Assembly: GCA_003499325.1 (NCBI GenBank)
Contig: DNIP01000178.1
Location: 1 to 17,777, forward strand
Direction: 5' to 3'
Length of the DNA: 17,777 nucleotides
Source: Oscillospiraceae bacterium
GTDB lineage: Bacteria; Bacillota; Clostridia; Oscillospirales; Acutalibacteraceae
In this document: positions 1 to 6,343 of the stretch, one piece after another
Numbering within the stretch: the first letter of the stretch is position 1
Layout of the letters: every line of letters starts with the position of its first letter
The notes under the pieces: generated by a model
Database searches by the model: none
Seen by the model: only the letters and a program-made list of their open reading frames with translations
Told to the model about the DNA's origin: nothing
Program-made: the position numbers and the translations under genes

Positions 1-2
1 CG

Positions 3-272
3 TTTTTGCTGGGACTGTCCTGGTCATCGACCGAGAGGATGTCCTCACAGCAGGCGGATATCCTGACCTCGGAGATCGATTATTATCGCTCCCTGCTCAC
101 ACCGGTGATCGAGAAGATCGCGCGGATTTATCTGGATTCCGTGCGGTTGAATCCCGCTGTTAGCGTGGAGTGGAGCAATATCAGTCTACAGGATGAAACG
201 GAGCTCGCGTCGGCACGGCTGGATAACGCGCGTGCGGCGCAGATCGAACAGAGTACGGAGGTGAACGGATGA
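3..272 (+). CDS. Phage portal protein, C-terminal fragment (5' end outside window)
   Basis: The frame is open from the first bases of the window, so this is the tail end of a gene that starts upstream. The visible residues include a Leu-Gly-Leu-Ser-Trp-Ser-Ser-Thr-Glu-Arg segment followed by a helical Gln-Gln-Ala-Asp stretch, then a polar Asn/Gln/Asp-rich end. This resembles the C-terminus of phage portal proteins of the SPP1 gp6 or XkdE kind. Portal proteins form the dodecameric ring at one capsid vertex through which DNA enters and leaves. The identification rests partly on position: it sits directly before a prohead protease, decoration protein and major capsid protein. Its stop overlaps the next start (ATGA at 269-272), which implies translational coupling. 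The in-frame TTG at 6 is unlikely to be a true start. Confidence 0.7.
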   Translation, partial: FLLGLSWSSTERMSSQQADILTSEIDYYRSLLTPVIEKIARIYLDSVRLNPAVSVEWSNISLQDETELASARLDNARAAQIEQSTEVNG

Positions 273-1219
273 AGAACGGACAGGTGATCAAAAGCGCGGA
301 CAGCGTCGATCTGAAGGAGGAGATGGTGCTCGTGAATCGGTATTCACGGCGTGAACTCAGCGCCGACGAGGTCTATCTCTTCTCGGTGGCGCTGTGCGAC
401 AACGACATTGACCGCGACTATGAGAGCTTTACGGTGGAGTCGCTGTTTGCGCTTGAAAAGCTCTTTGTCGGCAAGACTGGCATCATCGATCACGATCCGA
501 CCGCTAAAAATCAAAAGGCGAGGATCATTTCCTGCAAGGTCGAGAGCGTGGACGGCATGTGCACCTCGCGCGGCGATCAGCTCTTCCGCCTGACGGCTAG
601 GGCGTATATCCGCCGCACCGAGGGTAATGCGGAGCTGATCGAGGCGATCGAGGCAGGCATTGTCAAGGAGGTTTCGGTCGGCTGCAGTGTGGGACACACC
701 GTTTGTTCCATTTGCCGCAATGAGATGCACTCGCCGCTGTGCAGTCATCAAAAGGGCAGAGAGTATGATGGCGAGCTATGCTACGGCGAGCTGACTGAGC
801 CGAGGGACGCGTATGAATTCAGCTTTGTCGCCGTGCCCGCACAGCGTGCGGCAGGTGTGATAAAAGGATATAAGGAGAAAGATATGAACGAAATTTGTAA
901 GGCTCTGACAGGCGAGAATGAGGTCACGCTCACTAAGAGCGAGGCCGCCTCGCTGAAGGAGTATATCGAACGCTTGGAGAGCGACAGCGAGTACGCCAAG
1001 GCGTACCGCGAGGAGCTGGTACAGAACCTGAAAACCGCCCTCAGGAATAAGGGTGTACAGCTCGATTTTGCGGTCGAGAATGGTATTCTCTCCAAGCTCA
1101 GCATCGACGAGGCAAAGTCGCTCTTAAAGGCGCTCAGCCACAAGGAACAGAAGGTCAAGGTTCAGCTGAGCGGCAATGATGCCGACGAGCCCGTCGGCAA
1201 CACAGAATTCAGAATCTAA
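269..1219 (+). CDS. Prohead protease with C-terminal scaffold region (XkdF/S78-like)
   Basis: This 316-residue protein is probably the capsid maturation protease, which cleaves scaffold and capsid termini inside the prohead. Residues about 30-200 look like the protease. There is an Ile-Asp-His-Asp near residue 94 (candidate catalytic His) and a Gly-Ile-Val-Lys-Glu-Val-Ser-Val-Gly-Cys segment near 130-140 (candidate catalytic Ser), the usual His/Ser pattern of phage S78-type proteases. Between them and the Phe-Val-Ala-Val-Pro-Ala motif near 190 is a Cys-x2-Cys...Cys-x-His cluster (residues about 146-160) that could bind zinc. Residues 206-316 are charged and helical, as expected of a scaffold, and have their own internal start. 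Catalytic residues are inferred from motif context. The order portal-protease-capsid matches xkdE-xkdF-xkdG. Confidence 0.75.
   Translation: MKNGQVIKSADSVDLKEEMVLVNRYSRRELSADEVYLFSVALCDNDIDRDYESFTVESLFALEKLFVGKTGIIDHDPTAKNQKARIISCKVESVDGMCTSRGDQLFRLTARAYIRRTEGNAELIEAIEAGIVKEVSVGCSVGHTVCSICRNEMHSPLCSHQKGREYDGELCYGELTEPRDAYEFSFVAVPAQRAAGVIKGYKEKDMNEICKALTGENEVTLTKSEAASLKEYIERLESDSEYAKAYREELVQNLKTALRNKGVQLDFAVENGILSKLSIDEAKSLLKALSHKEQKVKVQLSGNDADEPVGNTEFRI
872..886 (+). promoter_or_regulatory. Internal ribosome binding site and in-frame ATG for a nested scaffold
   Basis: Inside the protease gene there is a consensus AAGGAG (872-877), a 6-base spacer and an in-frame ATG at 884. This is a stronger initiation signal than those of several real genes nearby. 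It sits exactly where the protease-like part ends and the helical part begins. Confidence 0.6.
884..1219 (+). CDS. Predicted separately translated scaffolding protein nested in the protease gene
   Basis: Starting from the ATG at 884, the same frame gives a 111-residue protein identical to residues 206-316 of the protease. It is rich in Glu, Lys, Leu and Ala, with long stretches of predicted helix (about residues 20-90) and a polar tail. These are properties of phage scaffolds, which guide capsid assembly and are then degraded. The arrangement has a known parallel in phage lambda, where scaffold Nu3 is translated from an in-frame start inside protease gene C. The separate product is an inference from the strong internal ribosome binding site; no other scaffold gene is visible between the portal and the capsid. 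Confidence 0.5.
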   Translation: MNEICKALTGENEVTLTKSEAASLKEYIERLESDSEYAKAYREELVQNLKTALRNKGVQLDFAVENGILSKLSIDEAKSLLKALSHKEQKVKVQLSGNDADEPVGNTEFRI

Positions 1220-1231
1220 ACGGAGGTAACT

Positions 1232-1561
1232 ATGAATATCAGTTTTGCAGGTTTTAAGGAAAATGTCCTGACCTTTGAATGCACCGACACTGTCAAGAAG
1301 GGCGACCTCGTCAAGATGTCCGCTTCCGGCAAGGTCACTAAGGCGGCAGCCAACGACAGCTTCATCGGCGTGTGCGTCGGCGAGAACGGCGGCTATGCCG
1401 CGGTGCAGCTCGAGGGCTATGTAGAAGCGACTAAGTCCGGCACCGTCAACGTCGGCTATGTCAAGCTCGCGGCGGCGACCTCGGGCGTCAAGGCGGCTGA
1501 GAGCGGCATCGACAGACTGGTCGTCTATACCGATGACAGCACCGTCGGCTTTATTCTGTAA
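1232..1561 (+). CDS. Probable capsid decoration/stabilisation protein
   Basis: A 109-residue, Gly/Val/Ala-rich, probably all-beta protein lies between protease and capsid genes. That is the standard place for head decoration proteins such as lambda gpD or the DUF2190 type, which bind the outside of the mature shell. The pattern Lys-Lys-Gly-Asp-Leu-Val-Lys near residue 22 followed by Ile-Gly-Val-Cys-Val-Gly and Val-Gln-Leu-Glu-Gly-Tyr-Val resembles the compact beta fold of DUF2190-like proteins. A good ribosome binding site (GGAGG, 1221-1225) precedes the ATG at 1232. The family assignment comes from pattern and position, not from a database search. Confidence 0.65.
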   Translation: MNISFAGFKENVLTFECTDTVKKGDLVKMSASGKVTKAAANDSFIGVCVGENGGYAAVQLEGYVEATKSGTVNVGYVKLAAATSGVKAAESGIDRLVVYTDDSTVGFIL

Positions 1562-1575
1562 TAGGAGGAGATCAT

Positions 1576-2583
1576 ATGGCTAATTTTGAAAAAATCAATC
1601 TGGAAAAGGGAATGTATCAGGCAGGCAGATCCCTGACCGAGATCCTGGAGGAAATGGATCCTTCCGAGAACTATAAGGGCACTGCGCTGGAGGGTCTGGA
1701 CGCGTTCTCGCGTCAGCTCAAGCGCTTTGATATCAAGGTCAGCGGCAAGGGCTCCGATACCATCGAAAAGTTCTTCGCCACTACCGATTCGGCGGCGCTC
1801 TTCCCCGAGTATGTCAGCCGCGCTGTCAATGCGGGAAGAGAGGAAGCCGATATGCTGAGCGATATCGTGGCGACTGTCACCAAGATCGACGGCATGGATT
1901 ACCGCTCCTGCACCTCGAGCCTGAGTGATGACGACAAGAGCCTCAAGCGCGTCGCCGAGGGCGCTTTCATCCCGACGACCGAGATTAAGACCAGCGATCA
2001 TCTGGTGCGCCTGCACAAGCGCGGCAGAATGCTGGTTGCAAGCTATGAGGCGCTGCGCTTCCAGCGCATCGACCTCTTCACCGTGACCCTCAAGCAGATC
2101 GGCGCGTATATCGCGCGCACCCAGATGGCTGACGCGGTGGACGTCATCCTCAACGGAGACGGCAACCAGAACGGCTGCGGCAGCGTCACTCCCGCATCTG
2201 CGGGCAGCCTGAGCTATGCCGACCTGATCAATATGTGGTCATCTCTTGCCCCCTTTGAGCTGAACACCGTGCTTGCCGGCACTCCCGCGATGACCGACCT
2301 GCTCACTATGTCTGAGATGAAGGACGCGGTAGCGGGTCTGAACTTCCAGGGCAGCGGCAAGATGATCACACCGCTTGGCGCGAACCTTATCCACACCACT
2401 GCGCTGAACGGCAAGAACATGATCGGTCTGGACAAGAACTGCGCGCTGGAGATGGTCGTGGCAGGCGACGTAGTGGTCGACTACGACAAGCTGATCGATC
2501 GTCAGCTCGAGAAGGCGTCGATCAGCTGTATCGCCGGTTTTGCGAAGATCTATAACGGCGCGGCTAAGAAGCTGAGCTACTAA
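1576..2583 (+). CDS. Major capsid protein (HK97 fold, XkdG-like)
   Basis: This 335-residue protein is the expected size for an HK97-fold shell protein and is the largest product of the head block. The N-terminal about 75 residues are helical and charged, like a delta or scaffold arm. A segment around residues 76-100 (Ala-Leu-Phe-Pro-Glu-Tyr-Val) is typical of the start of the mature capsid domain. A C-terminal Tyr-Asp-Lys-Leu-Ile-Asp-Arg-Gln-Leu-Glu segment resembles the A-domain end of capsid proteins in XkdG-type phages. It follows the protease and decoration genes, with AGGAGG (1563-1568) 7 bases before the ATG. It self-assembles into the icosahedral shell and is probably processed by the upstream protease. 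Confidence 0.8.
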   Translation: MANFEKINLEKGMYQAGRSLTEILEEMDPSENYKGTALEGLDAFSRQLKRFDIKVSGKGSDTIEKFFATTDSAALFPEYVSRAVNAGREEADMLSDIVATVTKIDGMDYRSCTSSLSDDDKSLKRVAEGAFIPTTEIKTSDHLVRLHKRGRMLVASYEALRFQRIDLFTVTLKQIGAYIARTQMADAVDVILNGDGNQNGCGSVTPASAGSLSYADLINMWSSLAPFELNTVLAGTPAMTDLLTMSEMKDAVAGLNFQGSGKMITPLGANLIHTTALNGKNMIGLDKNCALEMVVAGDVVVDYDKLIDRQLEKASISCIAGFAKIYNGAAKKLSY

Positions 2584-2597
2584 GGAGGGCATGACAC

Positions 2598-2954
2598 TTG
2601 CGTTTCAAAGAGATCATCGAACGCTTTACGCTGGTGTCGGGCTTTGAGATGAAGGATGTGTCGCGCTTTTTGCCGATCATCGAGGACTGCAAGGCGCTGT
2701 TCGAATCGAAGTGCGGCGAGCTCAGCGAAAGCGATCTGCGGCGCGCCGAGCATGCCTGCGCGGTCTACGCGTTCTACCGCGTCAGTCAGATGGGTCGCCT
2801 GGATGACTTGAAGTCGTTCAAGGTCGGCGACGTGCAGATGAACATGGAGGCGATCGGACAGGCGGCGCAGAAGCTCTGGGAATCGGAGCAGGCGGACATA
2901 TCCGACATCATCGATTTCGGCGGTGATTTTGCCTTCAGGAGTGTGAGAGTATGA
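2598..2954 (+). CDS. Head-tail connector/adaptor protein, TTG start
   Basis: A 118-residue, mainly helical protein directly after the capsid gene, in the position of the gp15/gp6-type adaptors that bind the portal and extend the DNA channel. Composition (many Arg, Glu, Asp, Ala and aromatic residues in helices) fits that role, but there is no diagnostic motif. The start is TTG at 2598, placed 9 bases after AAGGAGG (2582-2588). An ATG at 2591 is out of frame and gives only an 18-codon ORF. The stop overlaps the next ATG (2951-2954). Confidence 0.6.
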   Translation: MRFKEIIERFTLVSGFEMKDVSRFLPIIEDCKALFESKCGELSESDLRRAEHACAVYAFYRVSQMGRLDDLKSFKVGDVQMNMEAIGQAAQKLWESEQADISDIIDFGGDFAFRSVRV

Positions 2955-3319
2955 AGATGACAAGCTATCTCGACCGCGCACTGAAGAAATTCGGCAACAC
3001 CGTTCGAATCTCCCGCGGCGGCAGGACAGAGGTCACCAAGGCCTTTGTCCAGCCGCTCAGGCGGCGACACCGACTGTATATCAACGATCGCTATATCCCG
3101 TCAGGCTATTTTGATAACCGCTATCTGCTGTATATCGGGCCGGGTGACCGACCGCTGGAGGACGGTATGCGCATTTTGTGCAAGCACACGTGGTACACGG
3201 TGGTGACGGCGGAGATCTTTGCCGCGCATGATGAGGATATCTATGTATGGGCGATCTTGATGCCGGAATACAGGCGTAAGGAGGATTATTATGACGACTT
3301 CGATCGTGAACAGGATTGA
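2951..3319 (+). CDS. Probable head closure (stopper) protein
   Basis: This 122-residue protein is basic in its first half and acidic at its end. It has alternating hydrophobic strands (residues about 30-105) and a Trp-Tyr-Thr-Val-Val-Thr-Ala-Glu-Ile segment, as seen in small beta-barrel head closure proteins of the SPP1 gp16 or XkdH kind. Position supports this: it is the second gene after the capsid. It starts within the stop of the preceding gene (ATGA) and overlaps the following gene by 29 bases. The exact family is inferred from order and predicted fold only. Confidence 0.55.
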   Translation: MKMTSYLDRALKKFGNTVRISRGGRTEVTKAFVQPLRRRHRLYINDRYIPSGYFDNRYLLYIGPGDRPLEDGMRILCKHTWYTVVTAEIFAAHDEDIYVWAILMPEYRRKEDYYDDFDREQD

Positions 3320-3725
3320 TGAATGGATCACGCGCGTCAAGGGCTACGGCGCGGTGAGGGCGTTCGAATTCATTCCGGGCTATCCCGCACATAAAACACC
3401 CAGCCCCGTCACAAAATATACGGTAGCTGTTACCGAGAGAGAAGAAAAGACGAATACCTTTTTCATCGGTAATCAAACCGCCGAGGGATGCGCGGGGAGG
3501 CTCCATGAGATCGAGCTGTGCCTTCGCGTCTACGCGCCCGAGGGCAGCTCGGGATCGGCACTGCTCAGAGCAAGTACACTGCTGATGGACGCGCTCGAAA
3601 AGCAGGATGATGAAAACGCGATCGATGTGCTGATTCTGTCGGGCATCGGCTACGATACCGCCGCCCGCGTCGAATACAGAGACGTCACGGCGCGCCTGAG
3701 CATGATAGAGGAGGCGGCCGCATGA
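3291..3725 (+). CDS. Probable tail terminator/tail completion protein
   Basis: A 144-residue protein with a helical start, central strands (residues about 55-90, including Glu-Ile-Glu-Leu-Cys-Leu-Arg-Val-Tyr-Ala-Pro) and a helix around 95-110, ending in a strand pair. This alternation is typical of tail terminator and completion proteins, which cap the tube and join it to the head. It is the third gene after the capsid, where such genes occur. AAGGAGG (3279-3285) sits 5 bases before the ATG. In PBSX-like elements the sheath gene would normally lie just downstream; here the next gene is a tube-like protein instead. Confidence 0.5.
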   Translation: MTTSIVNRIDEWITRVKGYGAVRAFEFIPGYPAHKTPSPVTKYTVAVTEREEKTNTFFIGNQTAEGCAGRLHEIELCLRVYAPEGSSGSALLRASTLLMDALEKQDDENAIDVLILSGIGYDTAARVEYRDVTARLSMIEEAAA

Positions 3726-4102
3726 AGGAGTTGAGGATCGTCAGGGGTACCGACGTCAGGCTGTTTGTCGGAGAATCACCGCTTTTTGGTGTGACGAGCT
3801 TTACCGCCGTGCAAAAGCCGCGCCTTTATCATGTGTTCGAATACCTCCGATCGGAGCCGTGTGAGAGGATTCCGCAGGGCTCACGCTATGAGATCAAAAT
3901 AGAATTCATGGCGTTGTTTGACGGACAATTACCGATGCGGGAGGATTTTACTCTGATTGTGACGGATAACGGAACAACATATTGTTATGAGAATTGTCGC
4001 GTGACGGAGCGAAAGACACAGCTCAAAGGTAATCAAAAAGCCGTCGAGGTGTTCACCCTCGAAGCAGACAGAATGAGAAAAGCGGTGAAAGACGATGAAT
4101 GA
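3722..4102 (+). CDS. Tail-tube-like protein (XkdM/gp19-like fold, inferred)
   Basis: This 126-residue, strand-rich protein starts with Arg-Gly-Thr-Asp-Val-Arg-Leu-Phe and a following Phe-x-Ala segment. It then has a Gly-Ser-Arg-Tyr-Glu-Ile strand, an Asp-Phe-Thr-Leu-Ile-Val strand, a Tyr-Glu-Asn-Cys-Arg-Val strand and a terminal Val-Glu-Val-Phe-Thr-Leu-Glu-Ala strand. By eye this order of strands parallels the tail tube proteins of PBSX-type phages (XkdM, about 147 residues), but it is shorter. Tube proteins stack as hexameric rings to form the DNA or effector channel. It could instead be a tail-initiator or adaptor protein of the same fold; a structure prediction would separate these. It overlaps both neighbours by ATGA-type junctions. 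Confidence 0.45.
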   Translation: MKELRIVRGTDVRLFVGESPLFGVTSFTAVQKPRLYHVFEYLRSEPCERIPQGSRYEIKIEFMALFDGQLPMREDFTLIVTDNGTTYCYENCRVTERKTQLKGNQKAVEVFTLEADRMRKAVKDDE

Positions 4103-4220
4103 GGAATATCTAAACGAAGCGTTCAACAATGACAGTGAACGAATGTCGCAGGAGCTCGAACGCGACGCGCGGCGGTATAACAAGGCGTTCACCGAGGAAG
4201 AGGAGGTCAGACTGATATGA
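4095..4220 (+). CDS. 41-residue acidic helical peptide in the tape-measure position
   Basis: A short ORF fits exactly between the tube-like gene and the LysM gene. Its ATG (4095) precedes the previous stop (4100-4102), and its own TGA (4218-4220) overlaps the next ATG (4217), the same coupling used by undoubted genes here. The product is rich in Glu, Arg, Asp and Asn and probably one amphipathic helix (about residues 12-37), with no membrane segment. Chaperone and tape-measure genes usually occupy this interval; nothing else is present. It could be a minimal length-determining or hub-assembly peptide, or a remnant. It is not recognised as a member of any family, and the ribosome binding site is weak (GGTG-like). 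Confidence 0.5.
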   Translation: MNEEYLNEAFNNDSERMSQELERDARRYNKAFTEEEEVRLI

Positions 4221-4738
4221 AATTGGCGCCGATGCGATTCGGCGGCGTGAGTATGCGCCATAATCCCGAGAAGCTCAGTATCAGCGGCAAAAACCGCTTG
4301 CAGGAGTATCTGTCGCCGTGCTGTGAAGCCGACAGTCAGCTCTTAGGAAGAGAGCTCTGTCGCATATCGGGCGAGGGCGTATTGTTCGGGGCGGATTGTA
4401 TCGAGCAGTATCGTGTGCTTGAAGCTCTGCAACGCAGCCATACTCCCTCAAAGCTGGTACTGCCGAGGATGCAGCCCATGTACGCGTATCTCAAGGAGCT
4501 TTCTCTTTCAGCCGAGCCGCAGGAGGATGTTCTGCATTACCGCTTTGTATTTTGCGAGACAAAGAGTCCTCGTACCGCCACACAGGGCGAGCGGTATTAT
4601 GTGACGGTATCGCAGGGCGAGAGCCTGTGGGATATCGCCTACGCTTATGACAGACCGATCGAGGAGCTCACGGCACTGAATCCACAGATCCCGTTGATCG
4701 ACGAAATCAGTGAGGGAGAGAGGGTGCGCTTATGCTGA
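4217..4738 (+). CDS. LysM-domain baseplate/hub protein (XkdP-like)
   Basis: This 173-residue protein has an N-terminal region (about 1-120) ending in a strand pair around Pro-Met-Tyr-Ala-Tyr-Leu-Lys-Glu-Leu and Tyr-Arg-Phe-Val-Phe. A clear LysM domain follows at about residues 129-173: Tyr-Tyr-Val-Thr-Val then Gln-Gly-Glu-Ser-Leu-Trp-Asp-Ile-Ala, with an Asn-Pro-Gln-Ile turn and a final Glu-Gly-Glu-Arg-Val-Arg-Leu. In contractile-tail systems, LysM proteins such as XkdP and the gp53 type connect tube and hub at the centre of the baseplate; the domain acts structurally and need not bind cell wall. It is shorter than XkdP (about 235 residues). It precedes the hub gene with a 7-base overlap. Confidence 0.75.
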   Translation: MKLAPMRFGGVSMRHNPEKLSISGKNRLQEYLSPCCEADSQLLGRELCRISGEGVLFGADCIEQYRVLEALQRSHTPSKLVLPRMQPMYAYLKELSLSAEPQEDVLHYRFVFCETKSPRTATQGERYYVTVSQGESLWDIAYAYDRPIEELTALNPQIPLIDEISEGERVRLC

Positions 4739-5661
4739 GATGCGAGCTGACAGACGTCAACGGCAAGACACATAAAATGCCGCAGCTCTTGTCCTTACAG
4801 GTAGATGTGGACGAGGGTGTTCCCGCTGATGCGCTCTATGCGCTGTTCCCATATGCTCCGACAGCGGAGCTGTGTGAGATCACACTGTATGACGGGGATA
4901 AACCGATCTTCATCGGTGTGATTGATGAAGAGGAGCATATCTTCGGCAGCAGGGGCACCTATCTCAAGATCAGTGCGCGATCGCCGGCGGCACATTTGCT
5001 GGACAATGAGGCGATGCCGTGTGAGTATGACCACCCGTCGCTCTCGATGATGTACGAACGCTATGTAAAGCCGTTCGGTATCGGACTCGGTACGGATTCC
5101 GATGAAGTATTCTTCGGTGAACAGAGGGTCACGAAGGGTACCTCCTGCTGGAAGGCGTTGAAAACCTTTTGTATCGCGTGCTATCTCACGCCGCCGCGTA
5201 TCAGCTCGGTCGGCGTGTTGTATCCGAAGGGCTTGGAGCATGATGAGACCACCGTTTTCGGCAGGGACGGCATGCCGTATACCCAACTGCGCGAGGTAAA
5301 AAAACGCTGTGAGGAAATATCCGCCGTCCGTGTCAAAGCCAGCAACAGCGGCACCTATTCGCTCGCGATCGAAAACCACGCGGCAAAGGATCGCGGCGTG
5401 CGCCGTGAACGCTATCTGAACGCCGTGCTGACAGAGAGTCCGATGAAGTGTGCCGACGCGATGATTGACAACGGCGATGTCAAGTCCTATGCGGTCTACC
5501 TGCGCTGTAAGGGCTGTCTGCTGGGCACGGAGGGCAATCGTGCCGTCATCAGCGATCCTGTCCTCGGCGACAGAGACGATCTGTATATTAGCGCGGTGCA
5601 TTATCGGATGAATGGTGACGGCGCGTACAGTAATATCACACTCAAGAGGAGGACTTTTTGA
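4732..5661 (+). CDS. Baseplate hub protein (XkdQ, gp27/late control D-like)
   Basis: A 309-residue protein in the XkdQ position. The early part has a strand-rich Cys-Glu-Ile-Thr-Leu-Tyr-Asp-Gly-Asp-Lys-Pro-Ile-Phe-Ile-Gly-Val-Ile-Asp-Glu pattern (about residues 48-68). This is typical of the first barrel of gp27/gpD-type hubs, where a ligand-like strand is followed by a modification-of-frame phrase. A Ser-Ala-Arg-Ser-Pro-Ala-Ala-His-Leu-Leu-Asp-Asn segment (about 82-93) is characteristic of these hubs. Hub proteins form a trimer that adapts the sixfold tube to the threefold spike. The downstream spike and wedge genes fit. Its TGA overlaps the next ATG. Confidence 0.75.
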   Translation: MLRCELTDVNGKTHKMPQLLSLQVDVDEGVPADALYALFPYAPTAELCEITLYDGDKPIFIGVIDEEEHIFGSRGTYLKISARSPAAHLLDNEAMPCEYDHPSLSMMYERYVKPFGIGLGTDSDEVFFGEQRVTKGTSCWKALKTFCIACYLTPPRISSVGVLYPKGLEHDETTVFGRDGMPYTQLREVKKRCEEISAVRVKASNSGTYSLAIENHAAKDRGVRRERYLNAVLTESPMKCADAMIDNGDVKSYAVYLRCKGCLLGTEGNRAVISDPVLGDRDDLYISAVHYRMNGDGAYSNITLKRRTF

Positions 5662-5999
5662 TGTGGATCAATGAATATATGACAGGACGCTCGTTCAATG
5701 CCGAGGGAGCGTCCGCGGGAGAGATCCGATCGGCCAACAACGGCAGTGTATCGGTCAGCTCAACGCGTGACTACGGCACACTGCCTTTGATCGCCCCTAC
5801 AGGCATCGCCTACGTACCCGTGGAAGGAGCCTCCACCGTGGTGGTGGAGGGTGCAGGCGGTGCGGTATGCTTAGGCGTCATCGCGGCTCCCAAAGAGGAG
5901 CTGCAGCCGGGCGAGCTAATGCTCTACTCCGCCGGCGGCGCCAGTATCGTGCTCAAAAATGACGGAAAAGTACTGATCAACGGCAGGGAGGTGTCCTGA
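5661..5999 (+). CDS. Small baseplate spike protein (Mu gp45/gpV-like)
   Basis: About 112 residues. The central part has a Tyr-Gly-Thr-Leu-Pro-Leu-Ile-Ala-Pro-Thr-Gly-Ile-Ala stretch followed by a Val-Val-Val-Glu-Gly segment, consistent with an OB-fold. The C-terminus has a Gly-Glu-Leu-Met-Leu-Tyr-Ser...Gly-Gly-Ala-Ser-Ile-Val-Leu-Lys-Asn-Asp-Gly-Lys-Val-Leu-Ile-Asn-Gly pattern, which is typical of the triple-stranded beta-helix of phage membrane-piercing spikes. It lacks a long helix and the His-Cys iron motif, so it is a minimal version. I chose the ATG at 5661 over the TTG at 5658, because AGAGGAGGA (5644-5652) sits 8 bases before it and the TGATG junction matches neighbouring genes. Confidence 0.65.
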   Translation: MWINEYMTGRSFNAEGASAGEIRSANNGSVSVSSTRDYGTLPLIAPTGIAYVPVEGASTVVVEGAGGAVCLGVIAAPKEELQPGELMLYSAGGASIVLKNDGKVLINGREVS

Positions 6000-6343
6000 T
6001 GGACGTCAGATTATCAGACGGCGATATTGCGATGACGGCGTCGGGCGATTACCTCTACATTACAGGAATTGAGGAAGCGGTGCAGCGCGTGCGTATCTCG
6101 GCGCTGACGATGAAGGGCGACTTTGTCTATGACAGGGAGCTTGGCACGGATTATCGGGGACTCAGGGCAGATGACAGTATGCTGTGTGAGAAGCTCGATA
6201 TGCTGATCAAGGAGAGCTGTGCCGATATCTTTGACACACAGGTCGAGGTGCTGTCATGTGAAAACTCGGTCGCCGTGATCAGGGTGATCTATCAAAACAA
6301 TGAAGCGACAACGGAGGTGGATTTGTCTGGAGTCCTACAATGA
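5999..6343 (+). CDS. Baseplate wedge protein, gp25-like (XkdS, DUF2634)
   Basis: A 114-residue protein of the size of gp25-like wedge proteins. It has a Gly-Asp-Tyr-Leu-Tyr-Ile-Thr-Gly-Ile-Glu-Glu-Ala-Val-Gln-Arg-Val-Arg-Ile segment (about residues 16-34) and an Asp-Arg-Glu-Leu-Gly-Thr-Asp-Tyr-Arg-Gly segment. The first matches the usual gp25 pattern in which a glutamine-arginine helix packs on strands; the second matches the Glu-x-Gly-x2-Tyr-Gly region. gp25 binds baseplate J and links the wedge to the sheath initiation point in T4-type tails. That no sheath gene is seen nearby makes its presence notable. It starts in the stop of the spike gene. Confidence 0.75.
   Translation: MDVRLSDGDIAMTASGDYLYITGIEEAVQRVRISALTMKGDFVYDRELGTDYRGLRADDSMLCEKLDMLIKESCADIFDTQVEVLSCENSVAVIRVIYQNNEATTEVDLSGVLQ

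Noticed and set aside
4078..4102. Possible programmed frameshift joining the tube-like protein and the 41-residue ORF, as for tail chaperones
   Set aside because: The two frames differ by +1, no slippery heptamer is present near the overlap, and the ATGA junction supports separate starts.
4795..5601. 268-residue minus-strand frame opposite the hub gene
   Set aside because: It is a shadow of the hub frame; the plus-strand hub has family features and coupled neighbours.
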